A stretch of DNA of 64,000 nucleotides from Sphingomonas liriopis (GCF_024211255.1 NZ_JAMLDY010000014.1:1-64000); one strand, 5' to 3'; positions 16,621 through 25,730 are shown, counted from the first letter of the stretch. Notes: generated by a model not told the origin, from the letters alone. Numbers and translations: made by a program.

Positions 16621-16931
16621 GGCGTATAGCCGAACCAGATGTCACCGGGCTGGCCCGTGGGATCGGTGCCGGTGCTCGGGACGAGGAAGGCGGTGCCGTG
16701 ATCCATGGCGTCGTCCGACCAGTGAAGCACGGCGCCTTGGCCGTCGCGCAGAATTTCTCCGGTCACTGTTCCGCCGACCTTCGGAAGCGCGCCGTCCGCG
16801 CGATCCTTCGCCGCCTTCACTGCCGTGTCGATCTTGTCGAGGTTCTCGTTTGCAACCGCGCCCCAATCGTCGCGGTGCGTCCCCGGCTGCATCTTCGTCA
16901 GCGCGAGGTTCGGTGTCGTGCTATCGGCCAC
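16617..16931 (-). CDS. Tail-fibre-like protein, 104 aa
   Basis: The start MADSTTPNLALTKMQPGTHR, followed by DWGAVANENLDKIDTAVKAA, is the common N-terminal signature of phage short tail-fibre and baseplate-attached proteins. A short beta part ending GDIWFGYTP follows. It is much shorter than a full fibre, so it may be an anchor or head fibre that partners the SGNH fibre. It overlaps its downstream neighbour by four bases and the gp4-like gene by eleven. Confidence 0.65.
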   Translation of the reverse strand: MADSTTPNLALTKMQPGTHRDDWGAVANENLDKIDTAVKAAKDRADGALPKVGGTVTGEILRDGQGAVLHWSDDAMDHGTAFLVPSTGTDPTGQPGDIWFGYTP

Positions 16932-17589
16932 AGCCCATCCCCCAGGTGTCCGCTTGGATCATGCCGCCGTGTTTCTCGGCTTCGACATTGAGCAGGCGCT
17001 CGACGATCCGCTCGTAGATTGCGCGCTGCCGGGCGGCTTCGTCGGCGTTCTTCATAAAACTCAGCGCGACGTGGTGGCAGGCGTTCGCGATCACCGCCTG
17101 CTGTTGCAGCTGTAGGGTGACGGCCGGCGAGGCGAGGGCATCCTCGAGCACCTCCGGCGTGGTCGACGAGACGATGATCTCGAATATGGTGCCGGCCTGG
17201 GCGCGGCTGTCGATCGCGATCCGGCCGTTCGCCATGGCCCAGCGGGAAGGATCGCCGATGTCCGGCGAGAGGTTGGCGCGGACCGCTGCCAGTGTCACCT
17301 CGTCCAGTCCGTCGAGGAAGGCATCCCGCCGCACCGCGACCGACGACACGCGCCCGATCGTCGGGGGCAGGTCGATGAATTCGGCGTCCTCGTCGAGGGT
17401 GACGATCGCCGTCAACTCCTCGAGCCACGTCCATTTGCATTCGCCCTCGATGTCGAGGACGGAAGCGTGGAGCGCGCGATCTACAACATCGTCAGGCAAC
17501 GAATTGCCCGGCCGCCAAAGGTCCCCCCGAACCTTGGCCCGCGCACCTTCCCAGCTGAGCCGGTCCGGTCCCCCGATGTAGATCGACAC
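16921..17589 (-). CDS. P22 gp4-like head-tail adaptor
   Basis: The 222-residue helical protein contains RGDLWRPGNSLPDDVVDRAL, a WTWLEEL strand and the pattern LQLQQQAVIANACHHVALSF. These match the tail accessory/head completion family of P22 gp4 and related adaptors. It would dock below the portal dodecamer and start tail assembly. Gene order (coat, unknown, adaptor, tail hub) supports this. Confidence 0.68.
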   Translation of the reverse strand: MSIYIGGPDRLSWEGARAKVRGDLWRPGNSLPDDVVDRALHASVLDIEGECKWTWLEELTAIVTLDEDAEFIDLPPTIGRVSSVAVRRDAFLDGLDEVTLAAVRANLSPDIGDPSRWAMANGRIAIDSRAQAGTIFEIIVSSTTPEVLEDALASPAVTLQLQQQAVIANACHHVALSFMKNADEAARQRAIYERIVERLLNVEAEKHGGMIQADTWGMGCGR

Positions 17590-17615
17590 GCCCCGCGCCC
17601 CCCGGCCAGTCGCGC

Positions 17616-18011
17616 TTACGCGTGACGGGCGAGGATGTCGTACTCGATGACGCCGGCAGCGCTGGCGCCGCCGGAGACGAGCACTTCGACCGTGTCGCCG
17701 GCGGCGAGGTCGATCGGGAGCAGACCCGCGCTGTTGACGACGCCGGCGGTCGCGGCGGTGGTCGAGGCGGTCAGGTCCGTATAGGTGCTGGCGCTGTTCT
17801 TCTGCAGCTTGAGCGTCGCGCTCGCACCCATCCCGGCGGTCTGCCGAAGGTGCGCGGACGTAAGGCGCATGGCGTGCGGCGCGGTGAACAGGACGATGCG
17901 ATCGCCTGCCGCCACGGCCGGAAGCGCCGGCTTGCCGTCGATCGAATATACCCCGGTGTCGAGGCTGCGGACGTTGCGAGCGGCGATCGCGATGGAAGTG
18001 ATGGTAGCCAT
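17616..18011 (-). CDS. Decoration-like protein, 131 aa
   Basis: The product is small, beta-rich and Ala/Thr-rich. It begins MATITSIAIAARNVRSLDTG and includes RIVLFTAPHAMRLTSAHLRQ and an exposed TASTTAATAGVVNSAG loop. It follows the coat gene across a hairpin. Position and composition suggest a capsid decoration or minor head protein. No named family is identified. Confidence 0.55.
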   Translation of the reverse strand: MATITSIAIAARNVRSLDTGVYSIDGKPALPAVAAGDRIVLFTAPHAMRLTSAHLRQTAGMGASATLKLQKNSASTYTDLTASTTAATAGVVNSAGLLPIDLAAGDTVEVLVSGGASAAGVIEYDILARHA

Positions 18012-18059
18012 TCTATGTCCCCCAGGACTGCGATTTGACGGGTCGGACCCGCCGGTCGC

Positions 18060-18082
18060 GGACGGCGAGAAGCTCGCCGTCC
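18060..18082. terminator. Hairpin after the coat gene
   Basis: A perfect 10-bp stem (GGACGGCGAG with CTCGCCGTCC) closes a three-base loop 11 bases downstream of the coat stop. No U-tract follows on the coding strand. It is better read as a partial terminator or RNA stabiliser, which would keep coat mRNA more abundant than the genes downstream. Confidence 0.55.
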
Positions 18083-18092
18083 ACGTTCCGGA

Positions 18093-19181
18093 TTAGACGG
18101 CGGCCTTCGCGGCGGTGTCGACGGCGATGACGCCGAAGTCCGACTGGCCTTGAAAGCGGGTCTTTGCGAGGCCCCAGATGAACGTCGCGGCCACGGCGTA
18201 ACGCTTGCCATAGTCGAACGTCCGCTCGGCGAGCTTCATTCGGCCCCAACCGTCCGTCTTGCCGCCGCTCGAGGTGACCGCCGCCTGCGCGCCGCAGAAC
18301 AGCGCGCGGTGGATGCGAACGTTGCCGCCGGCGCCGCCCAGATAGGTGAACGTCCGGGTGCTCTCGACGAACATGACATCGCGGTAGATGCCGATCATCT
18401 CGCCCTCGAACAGGTTCTTGCCACCGCCCTGCAGCTGGGCCTTGGTGATATCGAGCCACTGGCCAGCCGAGGTGTTGGTGCGGATCGAAGTGACCTGCTC
18501 CGGCGACAGGATCAGGACCCACAGGCGCTTGCCGTCGAACGACGCCTTGCGCATCGTCGGCGAGTTGCGCTTGGCCTGCTCGACGAGCTTGTCGACGACG
18601 GCGAGCGTCATCGTATCGCCGACGGTCACGGTGGCGGCCGACGTGTTGCCGGTGCCGCCGAACACGAGGCGATCGCTCGACGGCGCCAGGATCGGATTGC
18701 CGCCCAGGTTGCCGTTGAGCTTGTGGTACTTCGAACCCCCGTTGGCGGCGTAGCCGGCGCCCGACAGATATTCGAGGAACGTGGTGTCGAGGTAGACCTG
18801 GGTCCATTCCTCGATCGCGTCCTTCGCCTCGGCGCGGACGTCGATCATCGTCCGCTGCTCCGACAGGTTGAGGTCGACCTTGAACGCCTTGCGGCGCTCG
18901 CCGAGCGTCATGTCGAAATAGGTGAAGTCGAGGCCGTCTTCGTTGCCTTCGAGGGTCTGATCCTCTTCGGCGCCGCCGTCGCCTTCCTCGAGCGTGCGCA
19001 GGCGGAACCGGACGCGGTCGCCTTCGCCCTTCGAGAGTTCGTCCTTGCGCTGAACGATCGCGGTGTCGCTGTCGCCGACGAGCTTGCCGTACAGCGTGGT
19101 CTTCACGGCGTCCGAGAACGTCTTGCGCGCCCACAGCTTGACGGCGAGCGCGGAATTGGTGGTGAACGTGGTGGTGGACAT
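18093..19181 (-). CDS. Major capsid protein, N4-gp56 family
   Basis: The 362-residue product starts MSTTTFTTNSALAVKLWARK, the typical opening of N4-gp56-type coat proteins. Further family blocks are TLYGKLVGDSDTAIVQRKDE, GDRVRFRLRTLEEGDG, RAEAKDAIEEWTQVYLDTTF and KRLWVLILSPEQVTSIRTN. It assembles the icosahedral head around the scaffold encoded just upstream. The start at 19181 is preceded by a long structured leader (19182-19368). A hairpin follows the stop. Confidence 0.87.
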   Translation of the reverse strand: MSTTTFTTNSALAVKLWARKTFSDAVKTTLYGKLVGDSDTAIVQRKDELSKGEGDRVRFRLRTLEEGDGGAEEDQTLEGNEDGLDFTYFDMTLGERRKAFKVDLNLSEQRTMIDVRAEAKDAIEEWTQVYLDTTFLEYLSGAGYAANGGSKYHKLNGNLGGNPILAPSSDRLVFGGTGNTSAATVTVGDTMTLAVVDKLVEQAKRNSPTMRKASFDGKRLWVLILSPEQVTSIRTNTSAGQWLDITKAQLQGGGKNLFEGEMIGIYRDVMFVESTRTFTYLGGAGGNVRIHRALFCGAQAAVTSSGGKTDGWGRMKLAERTFDYGKRYAVAATFIWGLAKTRFQGQSDFGVIAVDTAAKAAV

Positions 19182-19220
19182 GATAGCGGGCCCCCCGACC
19201 CGGCGGCCCCCCGGCCGCAT

Positions 19221-19301
19221 CATGGGATTGCAAACGAAAGCTGCCGTCCGTCAGGCTGGACTTGCCGCTGCCCGTGCGTGGGCGATCCGTTTGCACCCAT
19301 G
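19221..19301. repeat. Long inverted repeat in coat-gene leader
   Basis: CATGGG-AT-TGCAAACG (19221-19236) pairs with CGTTTGCA-CCCATG (19288-19301), giving 14 paired bases with a two-base bulge around a 51-base interior. It lies in the 187-base gap between the coat start and the upstream gene, inside the late transcript. It could be an RNA element controlling coat synthesis, a processing site or a protein-binding site. Confidence 0.6.
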
Positions 19302-19368
19302 AGGCGGGGTGCCTGCCGCTACCCTTGAGGCCGGGCGGGGCCGCTGCCGGTTACGCCGGCGAGACGGG

Positions 19369-20139
19369 TCAATTATCCGCGTGGTAGCCTTGCGAGCGCC
19401 ATACGAGATCTTCGTCCTCGGTCGATGGGGAGGCCGTCCCGGCCTTGCCGGCCAGATAGGATTGAACCGCCCCCGCGTCTTCCGGGTAAAGGAGTACCAC
19501 GTAGACCTGCTTGAGGCCAATGGCTTTCGCAGCGGAAAGCGCATCATCGCCGGCGATCAGGTGCTCGGGTTCGAAGTCGTCGTTCATCGTGAAATAGACA
19601 GGAGCGCACCGCCCTTCGGACACACGCATCCGCGACTGCAAATCCTGGACCGCTGCGGTGAATGTCATCGCCTCGATCTTTTCCGCGAAGGTATCCGCGT
19701 AGGACAGCACATCACCCAGAGGCATACGGTGAAGCAGGCCAATGACCTGTCCGAGCCGAACCTCGGTGGGTGCGACGGATGATTGCTCGTGAACCGGATC
19801 AGCAGCCGGCGGCGAGGCGACAGGCGCAACGTCGTTCGGATGCATCTCCGGGATCACGGGCACCGGGGCAGCGGGAGTTTCCTCCTTCACGTCGTCGATC
19901 CCCTCCGGGCGATCTTCGACGGAGGGTTCGCTGGAGGCCGCGGGATCGATGGTCGGCTGCTCGGCCACGGGTGGCTCGGGCTGCGCGTCATCGAACAAGG
20001 ACGTCGGATTGGCCACCGGTGCCAGCGTCGGCTCGGGCGTCGCGGGTGCGGGCTCGGGCGTCGGCGTGGCCACGGCGGGCTTCTCTTGGGTCTGCGGCTT
20101 CGGGGCGGTCCTCGTCCCGGTCTTTCTCGTGTTCGGCAT
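19369..20139 (-). CDS. Hypothetical late protein, 256 aa
   Basis: The first 120 residues are disordered and Pro/Glu-rich. The rest is a compact domain (VIGLLHRMPLGDVLSYADTF, YFTMNDDFEPEHLIAGDDAL, GLKQVYVVLLYPEDAGAV). It lies between scaffold and coat, where P22-like phages often place head-assembly factors. The MPNTRKTGTRT start at 20139 is taken rather than an upstream one for its better protein character. Function unknown. Confidence 0.58.
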   Translation of the reverse strand: MPNTRKTGTRTAPKPQTQEKPAVATPTPEPAPATPEPTLAPVANPTSLFDDAQPEPPVAEQPTIDPAASSEPSVEDRPEGIDDVKEETPAAPVPVIPEMHPNDVAPVASPPAADPVHEQSSVAPTEVRLGQVIGLLHRMPLGDVLSYADTFAEKIEAMTFTAAVQDLQSRMRVSEGRCAPVYFTMNDDFEPEHLIAGDDALSAAKAIGLKQVYVVLLYPEDAGAVQSYLAGKAGTASPSTEDEDLVWRSQGYHADN

Positions 20140-20199
20140 TGGCAGTGCGCTCCTATCCTCGACCAGGCCGTCCACTGACACCCGGCCGAACTGTTGAGC

Positions 20200-21192
20200 C
20201 TATCCCTCGAGTTGCTTCATCAGCGCATCGAGTTCGGCGGGTGGCAATTTCGCGAAGTCGGCGTCCGACATGTTCAGCAAATCCGTCGCCTGCTTGACCG
20301 GCGCCGCGCTGGTCGTCGCCGGCCGCGCGGGCGTCGAGGACAGGGTGGCGACAGGCGTCGGCGCGGTCAGGCGCGGATCGGTCGGCGTGGTGGCGACGGG
20401 CGGCGGTGCGGATGCCAGCTGCATCGTACGGGCATCGACGAGGCCGGCCTTCATCAGCCGCGCCATTCCCTCTGCCATGGTCAGGACGACCAGATCGCGG
20501 CCGTCGCTGATCCCGGCGAGCTCCTCCTTCGAATAACCCATCTCGCCGCCGAACCCGTAAACCGCCGGCGCGCGCGTCTCGAAATCCGGAAATGCCGTCG
20601 ATGCGAGGCCGATCGCGGCATCCACGCGCGCGCCGTGTTCCTCCGCGTCGATCGCCGCGAGGTCGGCGGCGTCTCGCTCCGCACGCAGCGCCTTCGTCGC
20701 TGCATCCGGGTCGGACTGCAGCTGCTCGTCGAACTGCTTCTGGCGGTCCGCGATCTGCTGCCGCGCGAGGCGGGCGCGTTCGGTTGCGCTCGCAACACGA
20801 TCGTTGATCTGTTGCAGCGACTGGTTCGCGGTACGGGCGCGCGCCTCCGCGCCGCTGGCGCGCTGCGTCTGCTGAAACGCCAGCCGCGCGAGCTCCTCGG
20901 GGGTCTTGCCGGCGTGCTGAGCCTGCCACGCGGCAAATCGCTCGTCCTCGGTCTGCTCCGCAGGAGCTGCAGGCGCGGGTGCGGCCGGAGCCGGCTCACC
21001 GGGCGCGGGCTCTGTGGGCGTCGGTGCGGCGGGCGCTGGGGCAGGTTCCGGCGCAGCGGGCGCCGGCGCGGGGGCGGGCGCTGCCGGCGCGCCTTCTTGC
21101 TCGTCCGGCGGGGGCAGCGTCTGATCCGTCGTCGACCACTTGTCGAGCGCGGCCTGTTCGTCAGCGGTCAGATCGTCGTTGAAGCCAGCCAT
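20200..21192 (-). CDS. Scaffolding protein candidate
   Basis: The 330-residue product lies between portal and coat. Its N-terminal 80 residues are almost only Pro, Ala and Glu repeats. A long helical coiled coil follows (ARTANQSLQQINDRVASATE and onward). The short C-terminal helix DADFAKLPPAELDALMKQLE resembles the coat-binding tail of phage scaffolds. Such proteins guide procapsid assembly and then leave. Assignment rests on position and architecture. Confidence 0.7.
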   Translation of the reverse strand: MAGFNDDLTADEQAALDKWSTTDQTLPPPDEQEGAPAAPAPAPAPAAPEPAPAPAAPTPTEPAPGEPAPAAPAPAAPAEQTEDERFAAWQAQHAGKTPEELARLAFQQTQRASGAEARARTANQSLQQINDRVASATERARLARQQIADRQKQFDEQLQSDPDAATKALRAERDAADLAAIDAEEHGARVDAAIGLASTAFPDFETRAPAVYGFGGEMGYSKEELAGISDGRDLVVLTMAEGMARLMKAGLVDARTMQLASAPPPVATTPTDPRLTAPTPVATLSSTPARPATTSAAPVKQATDLLNMSDADFAKLPPAELDALMKQLEG

Positions 21193-21204
21193 TTCTCGTC
21201 CTCG

Positions 21205-23283
21205 TTATGCGACCGGCGGGGCCGGTTGGGGTGGTGGGGGTGCGCCGGGCCCGCCGGGCGGCATGCCGGGCGATCCGGCGGGCAGCGGCAGCGGCATGCC
21301 GGGTTGCCAATCGGGCGGCGGCATCTGACCGGTGACCAGCATGTGCCACTCCATCAGCCGCTTCCAATCGTCGCGGATGTGCGGTTGCATCGGCAACAGA
21401 TCGATGATGCTGGGCGGTGTTGGGATGCCGGCCTTCGCCATCTGTGGCAGCGTCGTCTGCAACACGGCCAGCGTGGCCATGCGATCGTTGATCGTGCTGT
21501 TCGTCTCCTCGACGGTGACGTCGTACCGGCCCAGCTGCATCTGCTCGGTCATGTCGACGTAGCTCGAGCCGTTGGGCCCGAGGATGCGCATGCGCCGGCC
21601 CTTCGAAATGTACGTCTGCATGTACGCCAGCAGCACCATGCCGAGCGCCTTCTTCGACTGGCGATGGTTGTCGAACATCGGGGCGAGCACGGTCTTCGCC
21701 GCCTTCTGCCGCATCTCCATCACGACGCCGGGATCGGACGCCTGCCGCGCGCCGGTCATCTCGACGTTCACGCCGGAGATTTCGCGCATGGTCTGGGGGC
21801 GCGTGAACGCCATGTCGATGATGTGCCGCGGTACCGCCTGTACGGGGATCGGCTCAGGCTTGCCCTGCGACTTGTTATATTCGAGCATCGCGCCGGGCTG
21901 GGCGATCTTCGTCTGCCAGTCGGGTTTATTATGGAACGAGCCCTTTGGGCCCATCCACGCCTGCTTCGGCATCAGCTGCGTCAGCTGTACGATGACCGAC
22001 TGCTCGGTGTTGTGCTGCCGCTGCGCGTCGATCAGCGAGCGGATCAGGCCGAACCACTCGCCCTCGACGCGATCGTACAGGCCACGGATCGGCACGTACG
22101 GGATGCGCTTCAATCCCTTGAGGGGCGACGCCATCTTCGACAGCAGGGCCTTGCCGCACCAGAACGCGACATAGAACCGCTTGATCGGGCGCTGCTTCGC
22201 CTGCAGCGGAGGCGGCATCTGGATCGTCGGAGGCGCGACCGGCGGCATCATCCCCAGCGCGGCGGCTTCGGGCGGCAGCGGGGGCGGCGGAGGCGCGAAC
22301 GTCGCCTGTCCTGACATCACCGCCTGCATCGCCGCCTTCTGCTCGCCGGCGCGCTGGACCTTCGCGCCCTCGAACTCCTCGTCGGTCATCTCGACCAGCA
22401 GGCCGGTCGCGTCGTCGACCACCACCCAGCCAGGTTCGATCTGGTGCCACCACGTCTCGTTCACCGCCCAGAGCTTCCGCTTGGCGTCGAACGTCTTGAG
22501 CGACTTCTGATCGTTCGGCGTCGAGTAGATGTCGCGATACCCCGCCGCGTCCGTCTCGCTGATCCCGTCGCCGAGCGAGTGCGCGCCCTGGACCGATACG
22601 CGGAAGCCCGCGAAGTCCCCGGCCGCCGGAAAGCGCGCCTCGCCCTCTTCGTCCGTCATGTAGCGGACGCGGTGGCAATAGCGGCTGGTCGCCGACGTCG
22701 GGTCGGACGTGCCGAACGGGTCGTCGAACATCTCCGTGTCGGGCACGGCGAGGATCTTCAACAGCCCCTCGGGATCGTCGAAGAAATCCATGTCGGGCAC
22801 GACCCAACCCTCGCCGCAAATCAGGTTGGACCGGAACGCCTCCGAGAGCGAGAACTCGCCGCCGCAACCGTCGAACACCCATTTGAGCAGGCGGTTCAGC
22901 CCATAGGCCGCGCCGTCGTCCTCGGCGCCGGTGCCGTAGAACTTGATCTCCTGTCGGTTCGTCCGCTCCTCGCCCTCGACCGCCGAGATGATCGACAGCA
23001 GCATGTTGAGCGTGAGGGCGGGGCGCTTCTGCCGGAGTGCCAGCGCCTTGTCGGCGGCCTCCCACTGGTCGCCGGCATAGAACTTCCAGTCGAGCTCCCG
23101 GTTCGGCCGGTGCTTCGAGATGTGGTCCCACGCCTCGCGGAACGTCGCGGCGAGATAGTCGAGCAGCTGGTCGTCCGGGCGCTGGTACGGGCCGACCGGC
23201 GCGGGGTCGGCCGTCTTCGCCGCGTCGACGCGCGCCGCCAGCGTGGCCTCGTCCTCGGACGGCGGAAGGATTTCGTCAGCCAT
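21205..23283 (-). CDS. P22-like portal protein
   Basis: The 692-residue protein has the P22-type portal pattern: LDWKFYAGDQWEAADKALAL, RPALTLNMLLSIISAVEGEE, KWVFDGCGGEFSLSEAFRSN, EMFDDPFGTSDPTSATSRYC and GTGAEDDGAAYGLNRLLKW. It forms the dodecameric ring at one head vertex, through which terminase packages DNA. The gene starts 15 bases after the terL stop. The C-terminal 60 residues are a Pro/Gly/Met-rich disordered tail. Confidence 0.87.
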   Translation of the reverse strand: MADEILPPSEDEATLAARVDAAKTADPAPVGPYQRPDDQLLDYLAATFREAWDHISKHRPNRELDWKFYAGDQWEAADKALALRQKRPALTLNMLLSIISAVEGEERTNRQEIKFYGTGAEDDGAAYGLNRLLKWVFDGCGGEFSLSEAFRSNLICGEGWVVPDMDFFDDPEGLLKILAVPDTEMFDDPFGTSDPTSATSRYCHRVRYMTDEEGEARFPAAGDFAGFRVSVQGAHSLGDGISETDAAGYRDIYSTPNDQKSLKTFDAKRKLWAVNETWWHQIEPGWVVVDDATGLLVEMTDEEFEGAKVQRAGEQKAAMQAVMSGQATFAPPPPPLPPEAAALGMMPPVAPPTIQMPPPLQAKQRPIKRFYVAFWCGKALLSKMASPLKGLKRIPYVPIRGLYDRVEGEWFGLIRSLIDAQRQHNTEQSVIVQLTQLMPKQAWMGPKGSFHNKPDWQTKIAQPGAMLEYNKSQGKPEPIPVQAVPRHIIDMAFTRPQTMREISGVNVEMTGARQASDPGVVMEMRQKAAKTVLAPMFDNHRQSKKALGMVLLAYMQTYISKGRRMRILGPNGSSYVDMTEQMQLGRYDVTVEETNSTINDRMATLAVLQTTLPQMAKAGIPTPPSIIDLLPMQPHIRDDWKRLMEWHMLVTGQMPPPDWQPGMPLPLPAGSPGMPPGGPGAPPPPQPAPPVA

Positions 23284-23298
23284 GTTGGGTCCCCGGCA

Positions 23299-24750
23299 TC
23301 AATTGCTCATCCACGAGCCGCCGGGGGACGGTTCGCCGTATAGATCGTGGTACCTGTCGCGCTTCTCGGGCAGCAGGTCAAAGGGAACGGCGAACGTGAG
23401 CGCCCAGGCGTCGCCCACATCGGGCGAGGGAAGGCGTCGGCGACGCATGTCATCCTTGCTCTCGAGGGTCAGCACGCCGTTGCCACCGCTGGGCTTCTGA
23501 CGGATCGATAACAGGTCAGCGCGGAACTGCGGTTCGTTCGGCATTTCCACATCGCCCTCAAGCCACTGACGCCCCTCATCCCACATCTGCGCCCGCAGGT
23601 TCCGGTGGAGGTCCGGCTCGGTCGAGGGATTGCCGGTGTTGATGCCCCAGACGTGTTCGCCGAAACCCATGTCTTCGAGCGTCTCCACGACCCCCACGCC
23701 CATGCCGAGCTCTTCGATGATGACCTCCGGCTCAAGGCCGTGCTCATCCCGGTAGAACCGGATTTCATCGGCGATCCGGCGGGCAAAATCGGTCGTGCGT
23801 GAACCTTGGATGATCCGGATAGCGTCGAGCACCTTCCGCCCCCGACGGGGAAGGATCACCGAGCGGTCGCCGCGCCCGACGTCAACGCCGAGGATCAACC
23901 GCCAGCGCGGGAACATTTCCACGCGCCGCGTCATCGCCGCGTCCACGAGTTCGCGCGAGATGAACTGCGACGGATCGGATCGTGGCGGGAGACCAAGCAC
24001 CTGCACGCGGTAGCGATCGTCGTCCACCGACTTGTACGCAGCCAGCATGTCATCGGCGTACGTGGCGCCCACGAACGGGCTGTCGGTCGCCTTGATGATG
24101 AACGGCGTCCACTTGCCGGGCTTGTTCACATCCTCCGGACGGCGGGCTGCGTAGTCGCCGAACACAGCGTGGTAGAAAAATCCCTCCGAACGGCGCGGAT
24201 TACTGATTGCCAGCCAGCGGGCGCCGTCGGTGGTCATGGCGCCGTTCGACACCTCCCAGATGTTGTTCGGTATCTCGGCCGCCTCGTCGAACACGAACAG
24301 AACATGCTCCTCGTGCACGCCGGCGAACGCGCCCGGATTGTTCTCGTTATTCGGCACGGCTGTCGCTTGCGCGCGCACGTCACCGAACCGGGTGAACGTC
24401 GACCCCTCCCACTTGAACCAGTCGCCGTTGACCGCTCGGCCGTTGACCTTGGCGAGCTCGCGCCAGAGGATTTTTTGAAGCTGGGTGTCGGTGTTCGCCG
24501 TTGCGCGGATGGCAAACGTTGGGCGGGTCGCAGCGAACCAGTGGATCGCCGCCGCCGCCAAGCCAGTCTTTCCAACGCCATGTGCTGCGCTGATTGCCGT
24601 CCGCTTGTTGCGCATGATGCTCTCGCCCACACGCGCCTGCCAATCCGCCGGCTTCATGCCCAAAATGTCGACCATATATCCCGGTAGGTCGTCGAAATAC
24701 GTCTCCGCGATATGGCGGATGAACTCGGGGCTGTGGGTGGGCGAGCTCAT
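23299..24750 (-). CDS. terL: Terminase large subunit
   Basis: The 483-residue motor begins MSSPTHSPEFIRHIAETYFD. The ATPase domain has a Walker A motif AAHGVGKTG (Lys61), a Walker B VLFVFDEAAE (Asp155/Glu156) and the coupling segment WLAISNPRR. The C-terminal RNase H-like nuclease follows with LILGVDVGRGD and EVIIEELGMG, where the acidic residues bind metal. It cuts and packages concatemeric DNA into the portal. Its ATG overlaps the upstream stop by four bases; the upstream in-frame extension is out-of-frame shadow sequence. Confidence 0.92.
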   Translation of the reverse strand: MSSPTHSPEFIRHIAETYFDDLPGYMVDILGMKPADWQARVGESIMRNKRTAISAAHGVGKTGLAAAAIHWFAATRPTFAIRATANTDTQLQKILWRELAKVNGRAVNGDWFKWEGSTFTRFGDVRAQATAVPNNENNPGAFAGVHEEHVLFVFDEAAEIPNNIWEVSNGAMTTDGARWLAISNPRRSEGFFYHAVFGDYAARRPEDVNKPGKWTPFIIKATDSPFVGATYADDMLAAYKSVDDDRYRVQVLGLPPRSDPSQFISRELVDAAMTRRVEMFPRWRLILGVDVGRGDRSVILPRRGRKVLDAIRIIQGSRTTDFARRIADEIRFYRDEHGLEPEVIIEELGMGVGVVETLEDMGFGEHVWGINTGNPSTEPDLHRNLRAQMWDEGRQWLEGDVEMPNEPQFRADLLSIRQKPSGGNGVLTLESKDDMRRRRLPSPDVGDAWALTFAVPFDLLPEKRDRYHDLYGEPSPGGSWMSN

Positions 24751-25271
24751 TGCGTCGTCGGGATCGCCAGCACCTGGACCGTGATCCCCGCCGCGGGCGC
24801 GCCGTTCGGGTCGAACGACAGCAGCGCCGTCAGGGTGAGGATCGTGGCGGGCAGGGTGCGTGCGAGCCAGCATCGTCCGCTGGCGCCGGTGGTCGTCGAC
24901 GACGTGACGTTGCACACGATCGGCTGCGTCCCGGTGTTCATCGGGATCGGCAGCGTCACCGGCGGCGATGGCAGCGGCGACGACCAAGTGATCGCCCAAT
25001 CGCCGGTCGATGGGGTCGGCGGTGCCATGCCCGCGCGGGTGATACGCGGCAGGCGCGCGTCTGATCGCAGACAGGTGGATGCCGAACCGGCGGCGGCGGC
25101 GACGGCTTCCGTCTGTGGTGCCACCGTACCGGGCGGGCAGAGGCTCGATTGCACCGTCGCAAGCTCGGCCTTGCTCGCCAGCTGCGAGGTGTCGGCGGAG
25201 ATCGGGTTGACGATCTGGGCATGCGCTACGCTCGGCGCGCACACTGCGGCGATGAGGATCAGCGCGCGCAC
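24747..25271 (-). CDS. Exported phage protein 1, 174 aa
   Basis: From the GTG at 25271 the product begins with a Sec signal peptide (VRALILIAAVCAPSVAHAQ, cleavage after AHA). A mature domain of about 155 residues follows, with paired cysteines (SSLCPPGTVAPQT, ASTCLRSDARLP, QPIVCNVTSS) that suggest disulfides. A strongly hydrophobic Ala/Leu stretch lies near the C-terminus. It overlaps terL by ATGA. An exported product in a packaging operon is unusual; a virion surface or superinfection-exclusion role is possible. Confidence 0.6.
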   Translation of the reverse strand: MRALILIAAVCAPSVAHAQIVNPISADTSQLASKAELATVQSSLCPPGTVAPQTEAVAAAAGSASTCLRSDARLPRITRAGMAPPTPSTGDWAITWSSPLPSPPVTLPIPMNTGTQPIVCNVTSSTTTGASGRCWLARTLPATILTLTALLSFDPNGAPAAGITVQVLAIPTTQ

Positions 25272-25275
25272 AGGG

Positions 25276-25617
25276 TCAGCCCTGCTTACAGACGAAGCGA
25301 TGCCCGGCGGTGGCAGCATAGACCGACACGGCTTCCGTAGGCGCCCAAGTGGTGGAGGGTCCCAACGACCAGCTACCCCCCGGCGCCAGCTCGATCGAAC
25401 CGTTAGCCGCGCCGGCCGCCGAGCCGACGTTCACCATCAGCGGCTCGGTCGCCGCGATCGGGTTCTGACAAACGAGGTAGCGGCGCGTCGGCTGATAGCC
25501 GAACACCTGTTGCGCCACGCCGGCCTGCGCGATCGTGCCCGATCCGTCGGCCAGCGTCTGCGCGGCGACCGGGGCGGCGAGCACCGCCAATCCCAGCACG
25601 AGCATCAGCTTCTTCAT
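25276..25617 (-). CDS. Exported phage protein 2, 113 aa
   Basis: The product begins with a clear signal peptide (MKKLMLVLGLAVLAAPVAAQ) preceded by a GGGGGAA ribosome site. The mature part is a small beta domain with two cysteines (RRYLVCQNPI and the end HRFVCKQG) likely to form a disulfide. It lies four bases before exported protein 1, so the two probably work together. The family is not recognised. Confidence 0.65.
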   Translation of the reverse strand: MKKLMLVLGLAVLAAPVAAQTLADGSGTIAQAGVAQQVFGYQPTRRYLVCQNPIAATEPLMVNVGSAAGAANGSIELAPGGSWSLGPSTTWAPTEAVSVYAATAGHRFVCKQG

Positions 25618-25730
25618 CGTGGTTCCCCCAACCGGCATGCGCCCCCGCGCAAACGGGTATCTCAATACCATTATCGACAGAAGATCGCGAGAGGTTTGGC
25701 GGCGCCGGTCGCGGCACCGCCGTACCCCGT

